Positions 1-4,882 of a stretch of 6,523 bases of DNA are shown one piece after another. A program made the position numbers and the translations under genes. The stretch's first letter is position 1; each line of letters starts with the position of its first letter. The notes under the pieces were generated by a model. It was not told where the DNA came from, ran no database searches, and was given only the letters and a program-made list of their open reading frames with translations. Location of the stretch: the NCBI GenBank assembly GCA_946638265.1, contig CAMPBN010000062.1, forward strand, positions 1 to 6,523. The letters run 5' to 3'. This DNA is from an uncultured Bacillota bacterium (lineage in GTDB: Bacteria; Bacillota; Clostridia; Peptostreptococcales; Anaerovoracaceae).

Positions 1-317
1 GCCACCGCCTCCGCCAGCTGCAATTGCTTTTCCTTTGGCATCTCCGTCAGGCCCTTTGGCAGGCCGGCTTCGGTTTCTATGCCCAGCAGCTCCGCTACTC
101 TTTTCACGGCGATGCTCCTGGTCTTTTCCCACGCGTAGTCCATGGCCTTCAGCGCGGCCTCAAAGCCCAGCTGATGTTCCACTTCGCGAAACCACAATGT
201 TTCGTGGACGCTCATTCTGTGGAAAAGATCTGCGATAAATTCCGCAAGTTCTGCGCCGGAAAGGTCTTCCGGGCGCTTGATTTCGATTTTTCCAGTTGCT
301 CCGATTGATTCAGTCAT
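1..317 (-). CDS. DUF6125-like protein, N-terminal part (3' end beyond window)
   Basis: An open frame on the minus strand runs from an ATG at 317 to the left edge and gives about 105 residues. The protein starts MTESIGATGKIEIKRPEDLS and continues with an acidic, helix-rich segment. Residues 37-51 read VHETLWFREVEHQLG, followed by a helix containing MDYAWEKTRSIAVKRVAELLGI. The pattern (short helix, H-x-x-LWF-x-x-VE-x-x-x-G, then an AW...IA-x-KR helix) resembles the DUF6125 family, recalled from memory and not searched. That family has no assigned biochemical function that I know. There is no signal peptide or membrane segment in the visible part. The start is supported by AGGTG at 326-330, eight bases upstream. 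The gene lies 239 bp downstream of the MFS gene on the same strand with no clear terminator between them, so co-transcription is possible. The codon pattern and unbroken frame make the gene itself fairly sure; the family name is less sure. Confidence 0.72.
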   Translation of the reverse strand, partial: MTESIGATGKIEIKRPEDLSGAELAEFIADLFHRMSVHETLWFREVEHQLGFEAALKAMDYAWEKTRSIAVKRVAELLGIETEAGLPKGLTEMPKEKQLQLAEAV

Positions 318-556
318 TTTCCTCACACCTCTTGTTCTCTTGTTTCTCGGATATATTATTTTTGCTGCTTTCTGTGGTCGCGCGGCTGCGCTTCAAATGT
401 GATTCTATGTGGTTTCCAACGCACATCCCATCCGCGCGCTTCCAAGATATACCGTATACGTTTATTTCTGCTTTCCGCGCGCTTCCAACGCGGCCTCCGA
501 TGCGGATACTAATGCCGCTTCCAATGTGGCTTCCAAGATATACCGCCTCTTACTAT
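318..556 (-). repeat. Spacer of diverged direct repeats (TTGGAAGC core)
   Basis: No believable gene lies here. On the plus strand the 17-mer GCTTCCAAGATATACCG occurs exactly at 438-454 and 529-545. The 14-mer CCGCGCGCTTCCAA occurs exactly at 432-445 and 475-488. Further single copies of CTTCCAA or TTTCCAA are at 413-420 and 516-524. Read on the minus strand, the direction of both flanking genes, the core is TTGGAAGC(GCGCGG). The same word, with a two-base insertion, recurs at 1884-1900 where it overlaps the -35 of the MFS promoter. It could be a set of regulator sites, or sequence grown by replication slippage. No strong promoter or terminator was recognised inside. Confidence 0.65.
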
Positions 557-1810
557 TTACGCCTGCTTGCCGCTCTTCTTCATCTTTTGAAGGATAAGTG
601 TCACCAGTACCGCGCCGGCCACCGCGGAAATTGTGGAAACTCCCGCCATAAACTTCGGGCCTGCCATATCCAGCATGATGCCGCCAAGTACTCCGGCAAA
701 CACGCTTGAGACCGTGATACAGGCAGTATAAAGCGACTGTCCCTTGACTGCCTCGCCCTTGCTCATGCAGCCGTCCGTGTAGGCCACCATGCCAGAAAGG
801 AAAATCGGGAAGCTGACGGCCTGGAAGATGTGGGCCACGTAGAGCATGAACACCGACTCGGCGATGTAAATCACAGCGAACTTCGCTACGAATGCGAAGG
901 CTGAGAAAATCAGCAGGCTTTCCAACGAGAAGCGCTTGGCTATTTTTTCAAAGAAGAAAAGGCCCGGGATCTCCATGAACGCCATCACGGAGAATATACG
1001 TCCCATGTCCGCCGCGTCGCCGCCTACGCCCTCCACCAGCTGGAGCATATAGTTGTTGGCGATATAGTTTTGGAAGAACAGCACTATGATGGCCAGGTTC
1101 AGCGCCACGAAGAGGCGATTGCGGCGGACGAACTCCACCAGGTTGATGTCTTCTCTGACTGCAGGCGCCCCGACAGGTTTGCCTGCTTCATCGCCGGCTT
1201 CGATCGCGCCGGCAGCCACTCTGTCACCATACTTTTTGCGGAGCAGTGCCTCTGAAAAGCTCTTTTTCACGAGCACTAATAAAACCAGCAGCGCGCCCAA
1301 TGTCACTTCACCTGCAACAGGCAAAATCCCAGCGCCGCTTTTTTCTACCATCACGCCCAGCAGAATAACAAAGAGGGCGTATCCGAGGGAGCCGCAGGAT
1401 CGGCAGATTCCGAAATTTACATGATGGCCGCTCTCCTCAAGCTTGAAGCACAGGGAATTGAGGAGTGGCTGCAGTGCCAGAAGCCCCGCCGAGACCGCAA
1501 CGTACAGCAGCCACAGGGGCAGGGATTTTTCGCGGAACAGGAAAAGCCCTGCCCCGGCGGCCATCAGCACCAGCGTGGAAATCTGCGATACGCCGATCAC
1601 ATCCAGCCTGCGGCTCCGGTCCGCCAGATCCGCCAAAAGCGGCTGGATCAGCACCGACAGCACGCTGGCCACCGCCAATATAATGCCGATTTCCGAATTC
1701 GTATATCCTCTTGCCAGCAGGAAAGCCGCATTAAAACTGGCTATAACGCCATAGTACATCCAGTAGGCGGCATGTATCCCGCCGTATTCTACATTCAAAA
1801 TAGTCTTCAC
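557..1810 (-). CDS. MFS transporter, LacY/MFS_1_like type
   Basis: This 417-residue integral membrane protein has about twelve hydrophobic helices in two halves, split by a polar loop at residues 183-222, as expected for the major facilitator superfamily. Residues 58-68 (LLADLADRSRR) are the loop 2-3 signature motif A. Residues 132-145 (NFGICRSCGSLGYA) match the R-x-x-GSLGYA element typical of the LacY/oligosaccharide:H+ symporter and MFS_1_like branch. Members move small solutes such as sugars or nucleosides across the cytoplasmic membrane with protons. The substrate here cannot be told from sequence or context, since no catabolic genes adjoin. The start is GTG at 1810 (MKTILNVEYGG), chosen because GAGGT sits five bases upstream. 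A promoter lies at 1871-1899, leaving a leader of roughly 50 nt. The last residues (KKSGKQA) form a normal basic cytoplasmic tail. Length and motifs look intact. Confidence 0.9.
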   Translation of the reverse strand: MKTILNVEYGGIHAAYWMYYGVIASFNAAFLLARGYTNSEIGIILAVASVLSVLIQPLLADLADRSRRLDVIGVSQISTLVLMAAGAGLFLFREKSLPLWLLYVAVSAGLLALQPLLNSLCFKLEESGHHVNFGICRSCGSLGYALFVILLGVMVEKSGAGILPVAGEVTLGALLVLLVLVKKSFSEALLRKKYGDRVAAGAIEAGDEAGKPVGAPAVREDINLVEFVRRNRLFVALNLAIIVLFFQNYIANNYMLQLVEGVGGDAADMGRIFSVMAFMEIPGLFFFEKIAKRFSLESLLIFSAFAFVAKFAVIYIAESVFMLYVAHIFQAVSFPIFLSGMVAYTDGCMSKGEAVKGQSLYTACITVSSVFAGVLGGIMLDMAGPKFMAGVSTISAVAGAVLVTLILQKMKKSGKQA

Positions 1811-1815
1811 GTTCT

Positions 1816-1820
1816 ACCTC
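1816..1820 (-). promoter_or_regulatory. Ribosome binding site deciding the GTG start of the MFS gene
   Basis: The minus strand reads GAGGT, then five bases, then GTG at 1810. No ATG in the same frame lies nearby with comparable spacing, so the GTG is the best start. Confidence 0.7.
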
Positions 1821-1870
1821 AATATCGTCCTTATTTATCGGCCGCAGCAGCGCCCGTGCATCCACCACCT

Positions 1871-1899
1871 AATATACCACGAACCGCGCGCACTTCCAA
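1871..1899 (-). promoter_or_regulatory. Promoter of the MFS gene
   Basis: On the minus strand TTGGAA (1899-1894) is followed by a 17-bp spacer and TATATT (1876-1871), with a TG one base before the -10 (extended -10, TGGTATATT). Both boxes and the spacing fit a sigma-A type promoter reading toward the GTG at 1810. The -35 is embedded in TTGGAAGTGCGCGCGG, a variant of the repeat found twice in the spacer at 318-556, so a shared regulator is conceivable. Confidence 0.7.
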
Positions 1900-2185
1900 C
1901 AGTTTTCTCGCGTATGATGTCCGGGCTGACATGCGTTTTGGCATTTCTTGATTTCATTCGCTTCGTGATCTCGCGCTGCCGCCACACCCACGCGCCGCCT
2001 TTCTCTGCTATCCGCGTATTCCCTCGGCCTCTCCTGTTCCCCCGCAGCATATGCCAGCGGATCGGCCATCCCATCGCAGCGCGTTTGGCGCATTTTCTCC
2101 CCCTTTTGGCAGACTTTATCGCATTCGCCGTCCCGCGCTCTGCCACAAAAATGTTTCACACCCCAAATTTGCTACTAAAATGATA

Positions 2186-2230
2186 AATTGGCAGAGGGAA
2201 TGAGGTTTCAGCCCCATCCCTCTGCCAATT
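2186..2230. repeat. Perfect hairpin, 14-bp arms
   Basis: AATTGGCAGAGGGA at 2186-2199 is the exact reverse complement of 2217-2230, with a 17-nt loop. On the minus strand the arm is followed by a T-rich stretch, so it could stop transcription in that direction. Its core is shared with the hairpin at 2298-2346. Confidence 0.75.
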
Positions 2231-2297
2231 CTCCTCGTTTCTACAGAAAAATGGCCTCCGGCACGCATTATTTCAGTCACGCCGCTGTTTTCCGGTC

Positions 2298-2346
2298 AAA
2301 AATGGCAGAATCCAGGGTCCAGGACGCACTTTATTCTGCCATTTTT
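2298..2346. terminator. Perfect hairpin, 14-bp arms with T-tract, possible terminator
   Basis: AAAAATGGCAGAAT at 2298-2311 pairs exactly with 2333-2346 around a 21-nt loop. Each arm ends in a run of five T or A, so either strand would give a stem followed by U's, as in an intrinsic terminator. The loop is long for a standard terminator, and the sequence belongs to a repeat family, so a mobile or structural role is also possible. Confidence 0.5.
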
Positions 2347-2381
2347 AATGTTTCACGAAAAATTCGTCTGTTTCACGCTGA

Positions 2382-2681
2382 AATTGCAAAGCAACATGGC
2401 TTTCAGCCCCTCTGCTCTGCCAAATCAATAATATACCATCCCTATGTAGACAAGCTCAACGGCATTACTATTTTCGTATTCACCATTTTGACAAACAGAA
2501 CTGCTTTCTAAACTCGCTTGGCGCCAATGTAAAGCGTTTCAATAAAGAAGCCATATCCGGTAAGATATCGCTTCTGCTTGAAGATTGCACGTTACAGGAA
2601 TCCATGTTCATAAAAGACTTGATAACAGATATTAAAATTTCGCTTCGAAAAAGCGGACTATCAACTGAAAGAAGCAAATAA
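2382..2681 (+). pseudogene. C-terminal gene remnant without a start, unknown family
   Basis: From the stop at 2379-2381 the plus-strand frame stays open for 99 codons to TAA at 2679-2681. The part from about 2487 reads like protein (FLNSLGANVKRFNKEAISGK, then ISLLLEDCTLQESMFIKDL, ending GLSTERSK). It has alternating charged and hydrophobic residues and would be mostly helical. There is no ATG, GTG or TTG start with a ribosome site before the internal ATG at 2604, which would leave only 25 residues. The upstream part of the frame overlaps the decayed hairpin repeat, so the true junction probably lies between about 2430 and 2490. A terminator hairpin begins at 2682, directly after the stop, which supports a former real gene end. 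I do not recognise the family. It is most likely the tail of a gene cut off when the neighbouring repeat or toxin-antitoxin region was rearranged. Confidence 0.45.
2430..2459 (-). promoter_or_regulatory. Candidate promoter reading left into the hairpin repeats
   Basis: On the minus strand TTGAGC (2459-2454), an 18-bp spacer and TATATT (2435-2430) form a plausible promoter with a TG extension. The ten bases TGGTATATTA are identical to the -10 region of the MFS promoter at 1871-1899. A transcript would begin near 2423 and run into the hairpins at 2346-2298 and 2230-2186. No reading frame follows, so the product would be a short non-coding RNA or nothing. Confidence 0.4.
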
Positions 2682-2705
2682 AAAAGCGCCTGCAACGGCG
2701 CTTTT
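2682..2705 (-). terminator. Terminator of the higBA operon, shared with the convergent remnant
   Basis: AAAAGCGCC (2682-2690) and GGCGCTTTT (2697-2705) form a 9-bp stem with a 6-nt loop. On the minus strand the stem runs straight into six T's, giving a good intrinsic terminator 14 bp after the antitoxin stop. On the plus strand only four T's are available. It may still serve the remnant ending at 2681. Confidence 0.85.
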
Positions 2706-2718
2706 GCTGCTCTTATCC

Positions 2719-3021
2719 CTACAAGGCAATCTTCCCTAGTGGTCTGATTTGGTCGATTACTTCCGAAAGTGAAATTTTCAGTTCTCTAAGATCGATGTCA
2801 TTTTGCATGTCCAGAAAATATCTGTCGGAAACTCCAAAAAACTTCGCCAGGCGAAGCGATGTATCAGCAGACACCTTCCTTCTGCCGTGCAAAATATCCT
2901 GAACCCTCGACACCGGCACATGAATCTCCTGTGCCAATCGATATGCAGAAATATTCATCGGGTCCAAGAACTCTTCCTTTAGGATTTCCCCTATAGTGGG
3001 AGTTTTAATTCTCTCTGCCAT
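2719..3021 (-). CDS. higA: HigA-family antitoxin, XRE-type HTH
   Basis: This 100-residue protein matches the HigA (VapI-like) antitoxins in length and layout. The N-terminal TPTIGEILKEEFLDPMNIS leads into a helix-turn-helix at residues 24-64 (AYRLAQEIHVPVSRVQDILHG, then RRKVSADTSLRLAKFFGVS). The D-P-M-x-I-S and I-L-x-G-R-R-x-V-S patterns are family hallmarks. The C-terminal tail (residues 70-100) would be the dimer or toxin-contacting part. It neutralises the HigB nuclease by direct binding and, with HigB, binds the operon's own promoter. The ATG at 3021 is preceded by TAGGAGG at 3027-3033, whose first three bases are the toxin's stop codon. The genes are 9 nt apart, so translation is probably coupled. 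The toxin-first order is the normal one for higBA. The gene is intact. Confidence 0.93.
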   Translation of the reverse strand: MAERIKTPTIGEILKEEFLDPMNISAYRLAQEIHVPVSRVQDILHGRRKVSADTSLRLAKFFGVSDRYFLDMQNDIDLRELKISLSEVIDQIRPLGKIAL

Positions 3022-3030
3022 CTCTTCCTC

Positions 3031-3312
3031 CTAGTGGTAGTCCACGATTTCAACATCTTGAAAATCATTTTCATCCAGCCTGAAGCAAATACGAAATTGC
3101 TCATTAATGCGAATACTGTACTGCCCCTTTCGGTTTCCTGAAAGTTTCTCCAAATGGTTTGAAGGTGGTATTCTTAAATCTTCCAGGCACGTTGCATTGT
3201 TAATCATAATCAATTTTCTCAACGCAATCGGTTGTATATCGTGCGGTAATTTTTTTGAAAAATGTTGCTTGTAGATTCGCTCTGTTTCCTTATCTGCAAA
3301 CGATTTTATCAT
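3031..3312 (-). CDS. higB: HigB-family toxin, RelE/ParE-fold mRNA interferase
   Basis: This 93-residue protein begins MIKSFADKETERIYKQHFSK and ends in DYH. It has the length and fold pattern of HigB toxins (plasmid maintenance system killer family). HigB enzymes bind the ribosome and cut mRNA during translation. In the Proteus HigB the important residues are a central His and the C-terminal Asp-Tyr-His. Here these appear to be His53 (SNHLEKLSG) and Asp91-Tyr92-His93. The core GNRKGQYSIRINEQFRICFR (59-78) is the conserved beta-sheet with basic RNA-contacting residues. All key positions are present, so the toxin looks active. It is the first gene of the operon, with ATG at 3312 only about 15 nt from the expected transcription start and only a weak purine-rich ribosome site. 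That would keep toxin yield below that of HigA, which has a strong site. Confidence 0.93.
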   Translation of the reverse strand: MIKSFADKETERIYKQHFSKKLPHDIQPIALRKLIMINNATCLEDLRIPPSNHLEKLSGNRKGQYSIRINEQFRICFRLDENDFQDVEIVDYH

Positions 3313-3332
3313 AATCTCTCTTCTTTCAATAT

Positions 3333-3361
3333 ATTATACACGCAATCCGTGTATATGTCAA
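3333..3361 (-). promoter_or_regulatory. Consensus promoter of higBA
   Basis: On the minus strand TTGACA (3361-3356), exactly 17 bp, then TATAAT (3338-3333). Both boxes match the consensus perfectly, so the promoter should be very strong unless repressed. Transcription would start near 3326, just ahead of the HigB ATG at 3312. Confidence 0.9.
3335..3355. promoter_or_regulatory. Palindromic operator inside the higBA promoter
   Basis: TATACACG (3335-3342) and CGTGTATA (3348-3355) are perfect 8-bp arms around CAATC. The palindrome fills the spacer and overlaps the -10, so a protein bound there would exclude RNA polymerase. The HTH antitoxin HigA is the obvious ligand by analogy with other higBA operons; binding itself is inferred. 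Confidence 0.8.
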
Positions 3362-3397
3362 GCGGGTATATGGTTGACTTTTTGGGGCGAAAGGTAC

Positions 3398-3592
3398 ATA
3401 ATGATGTCAATAGAGTAGCCGCAGAATTGTGGCTACTAGGTGGATTAAAAGAAACCCACTCTAGTGCGTATAGAGTGGGTTTCGTCTATCTGTAGTACAA
3501 GGACACTATTTCTACAGCATGCACATAGGCATCACCTACCTTGAGCAAAATCGGTTAGTAGCCACTCTATTATTCTGCGGTTCTGGCATTAT
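3398..3592. mobile_element. Nested inverted-repeat element, MITE-like or structured RNA
   Basis: Several complementary blocks nest around one centre. ATAATG 3398-3403 pairs with CATTAT 3587-3592. CCGCAGAAT 3419-3427 pairs with ATTCTGCGG 3572-3580. GTGGCTACTA 3429-3438 pairs with TAGTAGCCAC 3556-3565. GGTG 3439-3442 pairs with CACC 3533-3536. Inside are two hairpins: 3451-3483 (13-bp perfect stem) and CTGTAG/CTACAG at 3490-3495/3512-3517. The result is a closed, branched fold of about 160-195 nt with no protein-coding capacity. It could be a small non-autonomous transposable element or the gene of a structured RNA. No clear target-site duplication or dedicated promoter was found. It lies in the A+T-rich insertion next to higBA. 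Confidence 0.5.
3451..3483 (-). terminator. 13-bp perfect hairpin, terminator-like on the minus strand
   Basis: GAAACCCACTCTA (3451-3463) is the exact complement of 3471-3483, with a 7-nt loop. On the minus strand the stem is followed by TTTTAA, so it could stop transcription coming from the right ahead of higBA. It is also the central arm of the larger inverted-repeat element. Confidence 0.55.
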
Positions 3593-3717
3593 TTAACAGC
3601 AAGATTTTTATATTGTCAAGTATTTACAATTTTAGAAAGTTTTTCTTGGAGCCGTGGCAAAGTGTCGCGGTTCTTTTCTTTTAGCAGCGGATAGCTGCGG
3701 CAAAAGTGACGCAGTTG
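3593..3717. repeat. Leader region with a degenerate direct repeat and small hairpin
   Basis: GGCAAAGTGTCGCGGTT at 3656-3672 recurs as GGCAAAAGTGACGCAGTT at 3699-3716. Between them GCAGC (3684-3688) and GCTGC (3694-3698) form a 5-bp hairpin. The block lies just upstream of the EamA promoter and could be a regulator site. No gene is visible in 3593-3717. Confidence 0.45.
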
Positions 3718-3747
3718 TTTACTTTTGATGGGCAAATGTGGTAAAAT
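3718..3747 (+). promoter_or_regulatory. Likely promoter of the EamA gene
   Basis: TTTACT (3718-3723), an 18-bp spacer and TAAAAT (3742-3747) with TG just before it (TGGTAAAAT, extended -10) give a plausible sigma-A promoter. The expected start near 3755 leaves a leader of about 45 nt. That leader contains the 9-mer CGCATAACC twice in tandem (3762-3770, 3771-3779). Confidence 0.55.
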
Positions 3748-3799
3748 TGAGTTTGTGCGAGCGCATAACCCGCATAACCAACGAAAGAAGACGATTTAT

Positions 3800-4696
3800 A
3801 TGGAAAACAATATTGAAAAACGAAATTCGAATATATTTGCGAAGAATGCGCGAATAGTTGCAGTCTTTGCGGTGGCCATGGGCGCCACCAGCGGAATCCT
3901 GGGGAAGGCTATCACAGCCTCTTCCATGGCCATCGGCTTTTACAGGCTGACATTCGCTCTGCCTTTCTTCGCCATCCCGGTGCTGCTGCACGAGCGCGAG
4001 ACGCTGAAAAGTCTGACGCTCAAACAGGTTGCGGGCTGCGCCGTGGCAGGCATCTTCCTGTTCTGCCACTTTTTCTGCTGGTTCAACGCAGTGAAGATGA
4101 CGAAAATCGCCAGCGCAGTGGTGTTGCAGTCTCTGCATCCTCTGGTAGTGCTGGTGGTCACACTGATATTTTTCAAATCCCATGTAAAGGGCAAGGCCGT
4201 GCTGGGCATCTGCATCGCGCTGGCGGGCGCAGCCCTGATGGCCGGTTTGGACTACTCCGCTGCGGGTGGGTCCTTTGCAGGCGACATCTTCGCCATATTC
4301 ACCGGCGTATTTTACGGCCTGTATTTCTGCGTAGGAAATGTAATGCGTAAGAACATCCCAGCAGGCGTCTATGTGTTCCTGGTATTCAGCTTTTGCTGGA
4401 TTTGCTTCACTCTGGGCATGATATTCTCAGGCACGCCTTTCACAGGCTATCCGGCTGCAGACTATCTGTGGCTGCTGGTTATGGCCATGGCCTGCCAGAT
4501 TGGAGCACACGCAGTATTCAACTGGGTGCTGGGCTATGTAACGCCGCTTTTCCTGTCCACATGGGGCAATGCGGAGATCGTCATTTCCACCCTGCTGGCC
4601 TTGGTATTTTTCGGCGAAATCCCGACGCTCCTACAGGTTGCAGGCGGTGCCATCACTATCGCGGGATTACTGATTTATAATTTTAACGAGAACTAA
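3800..4696 (+). CDS. EamA/DMT-family membrane transporter, ten helices
   Basis: This 298-residue protein has two tandem EamA repeats of five helices each, covering roughly residues 18-149 and 161-294. Repeat one carries GKAITASSMAIGFYRLTFAL with the arginine usual at this place. It ends its fourth and fifth helices with the family pattern ASAVVLQSLHPLVVLVVTLI and GKAVLGICIALAGAALMAG. Repeat two repeats the plan, ending LLALVFFGEIPTLLQVAGGA. Proteins of this drug/metabolite transporter superfamily usually export amino acids or related metabolites across the cytoplasmic membrane; the substrate is unknown here. The ATG at 3800 is preferred over the ATG at 3725, because 3725 falls inside the promoter and the 25 extra residues are polar and unlike the family. 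The ribosome site (GAAAGAAG) is weak. The gene stands alone, or may be read on into scpA 186 bp downstream, as no terminator separates them. Confidence 0.88.
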   Translation: MENNIEKRNSNIFAKNARIVAVFAVAMGATSGILGKAITASSMAIGFYRLTFALPFFAIPVLLHERETLKSLTLKQVAGCAVAGIFLFCHFFCWFNAVKMTKIASAVVLQSLHPLVVLVVTLIFFKSHVKGKAVLGICIALAGAALMAGLDYSAAGGSFAGDIFAIFTGVFYGLYFCVGNVMRKNIPAGVYVFLVFSFCWICFTLGMIFSGTPFTGYPAADYLWLLVMAMACQIGAHAVFNWVLGYVTPLFLSTWGNAEIVISTLLALVFFGEIPTLLQVAGGAITIAGLLIYNFNEN

Positions 4697-4882
4697 CCAA
4701 ATCGAAGCCAACCAGAATAGTATTCGATTTTGAAAAACCGGGCCGAAACCGGCGAAATTATCAGCGACTCCGCGAAATAAAATCAAAATAGAATAATATC
4801 CGATTCGAAAAATCGGCTTAAACCGACCAGAATAATGCCGGTAAGAAGTTATATTAAAACACTCTGAAACGCGAGGTAAATT
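4697..4882 (+). repeat. Spacer with a duplicated ~48-bp repeat before scpA
   Basis: A segment at about 4713-4762 is repeated in diverged form at about 4789-4836, and the opening word CCAGAATAATGCCGG starts a third partial copy at 4828. Each full copy has a small complementary pair at the same place: CCGG/CCGG in the first and TCGG/CCGA in the second. One changed pair (C-G to T-A) is compensated. A second possible stem (CCGATT/AATCGG) is in the second copy only. A lone -10-like TATATT lies at 4850-4855 without a good -35. No gene or terminator is seen. Confidence 0.5.
4873..4877 (+). promoter_or_regulatory. Ribosome binding site deciding the TTG start of scpA
   Basis: GAGGT is followed by five bases and TTG at 4883. 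The first residues after this TTG (SYKVTLDVFEGPFDLL) line up with the normal N-terminus of ScpA. The next in-frame ATG is well inside the conserved domain, so the TTG is needed. Confidence 0.8.

Larger units (their letters stand above)
1930..2430. repeat. Diverged tandem repeat carrying four TGGCAGA hairpins
   Basis: This gene-free stretch holds the inverted core TGGCAGA...TCTGCCA four times. Copy 1 is 2107-2113 with 2139-2145. Copy 2 is the perfect hairpin at 2186-2230. Copy 3 is the perfect hairpin at 2298-2346. Copy 4 is decayed, at about 2384-2425, with an intact right arm at 2416-2422. The left arms of copies 1 and 3, and the right arms of copies 1/3 and 2/4, are each 195-196 bp apart. 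TGTTTCAC (2152-2159 and 2349-2356) and TTTCAGCCCC (2206-2215 and 2401-2410) keep nearly the same offset. This indicates an old duplication of a unit of about 196 bp, each unit with two hairpins. A weaker echo (TTTTGGCA at 1936-1943, GCGCTGCC near 1980) may be a further relic. There are no spacer-repeat features of CRISPR and no transposase. Confidence 0.6.

Noticed and set aside
296..709. Plus-strand frame of 137 codons
   Set aside because: It overlaps the ends of two better-supported minus-strand genes, and its repeats come from the non-coding spacer.
1835..2159. Minus-strand frames of 96-103 codons upstream of the MFS gene
   Set aside because: They are very rich in Arg, Trp and Met with no family look, they overlap each other, and they cover the MFS promoter and part of the hairpin repeats.
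2104..2430. CRISPR array or retron msr-msd
   Set aside because: The repeated words are 7-14 bp, in inverted pairs with unequal spacing, and no Cas or reverse transcriptase gene is present.
2188..2511. Plus-strand frame of 107 codons
   Set aside because: It runs across both perfect hairpins, starts inside a stem, and has no ribosome site or recognisable composition.
3725..3799. Longer EamA start at 3725 (25 extra residues)
   Set aside because: The ATG lies between the -35 and -10 of the likely promoter, has no ribosome site, and would add a polar, non-family N-terminus.
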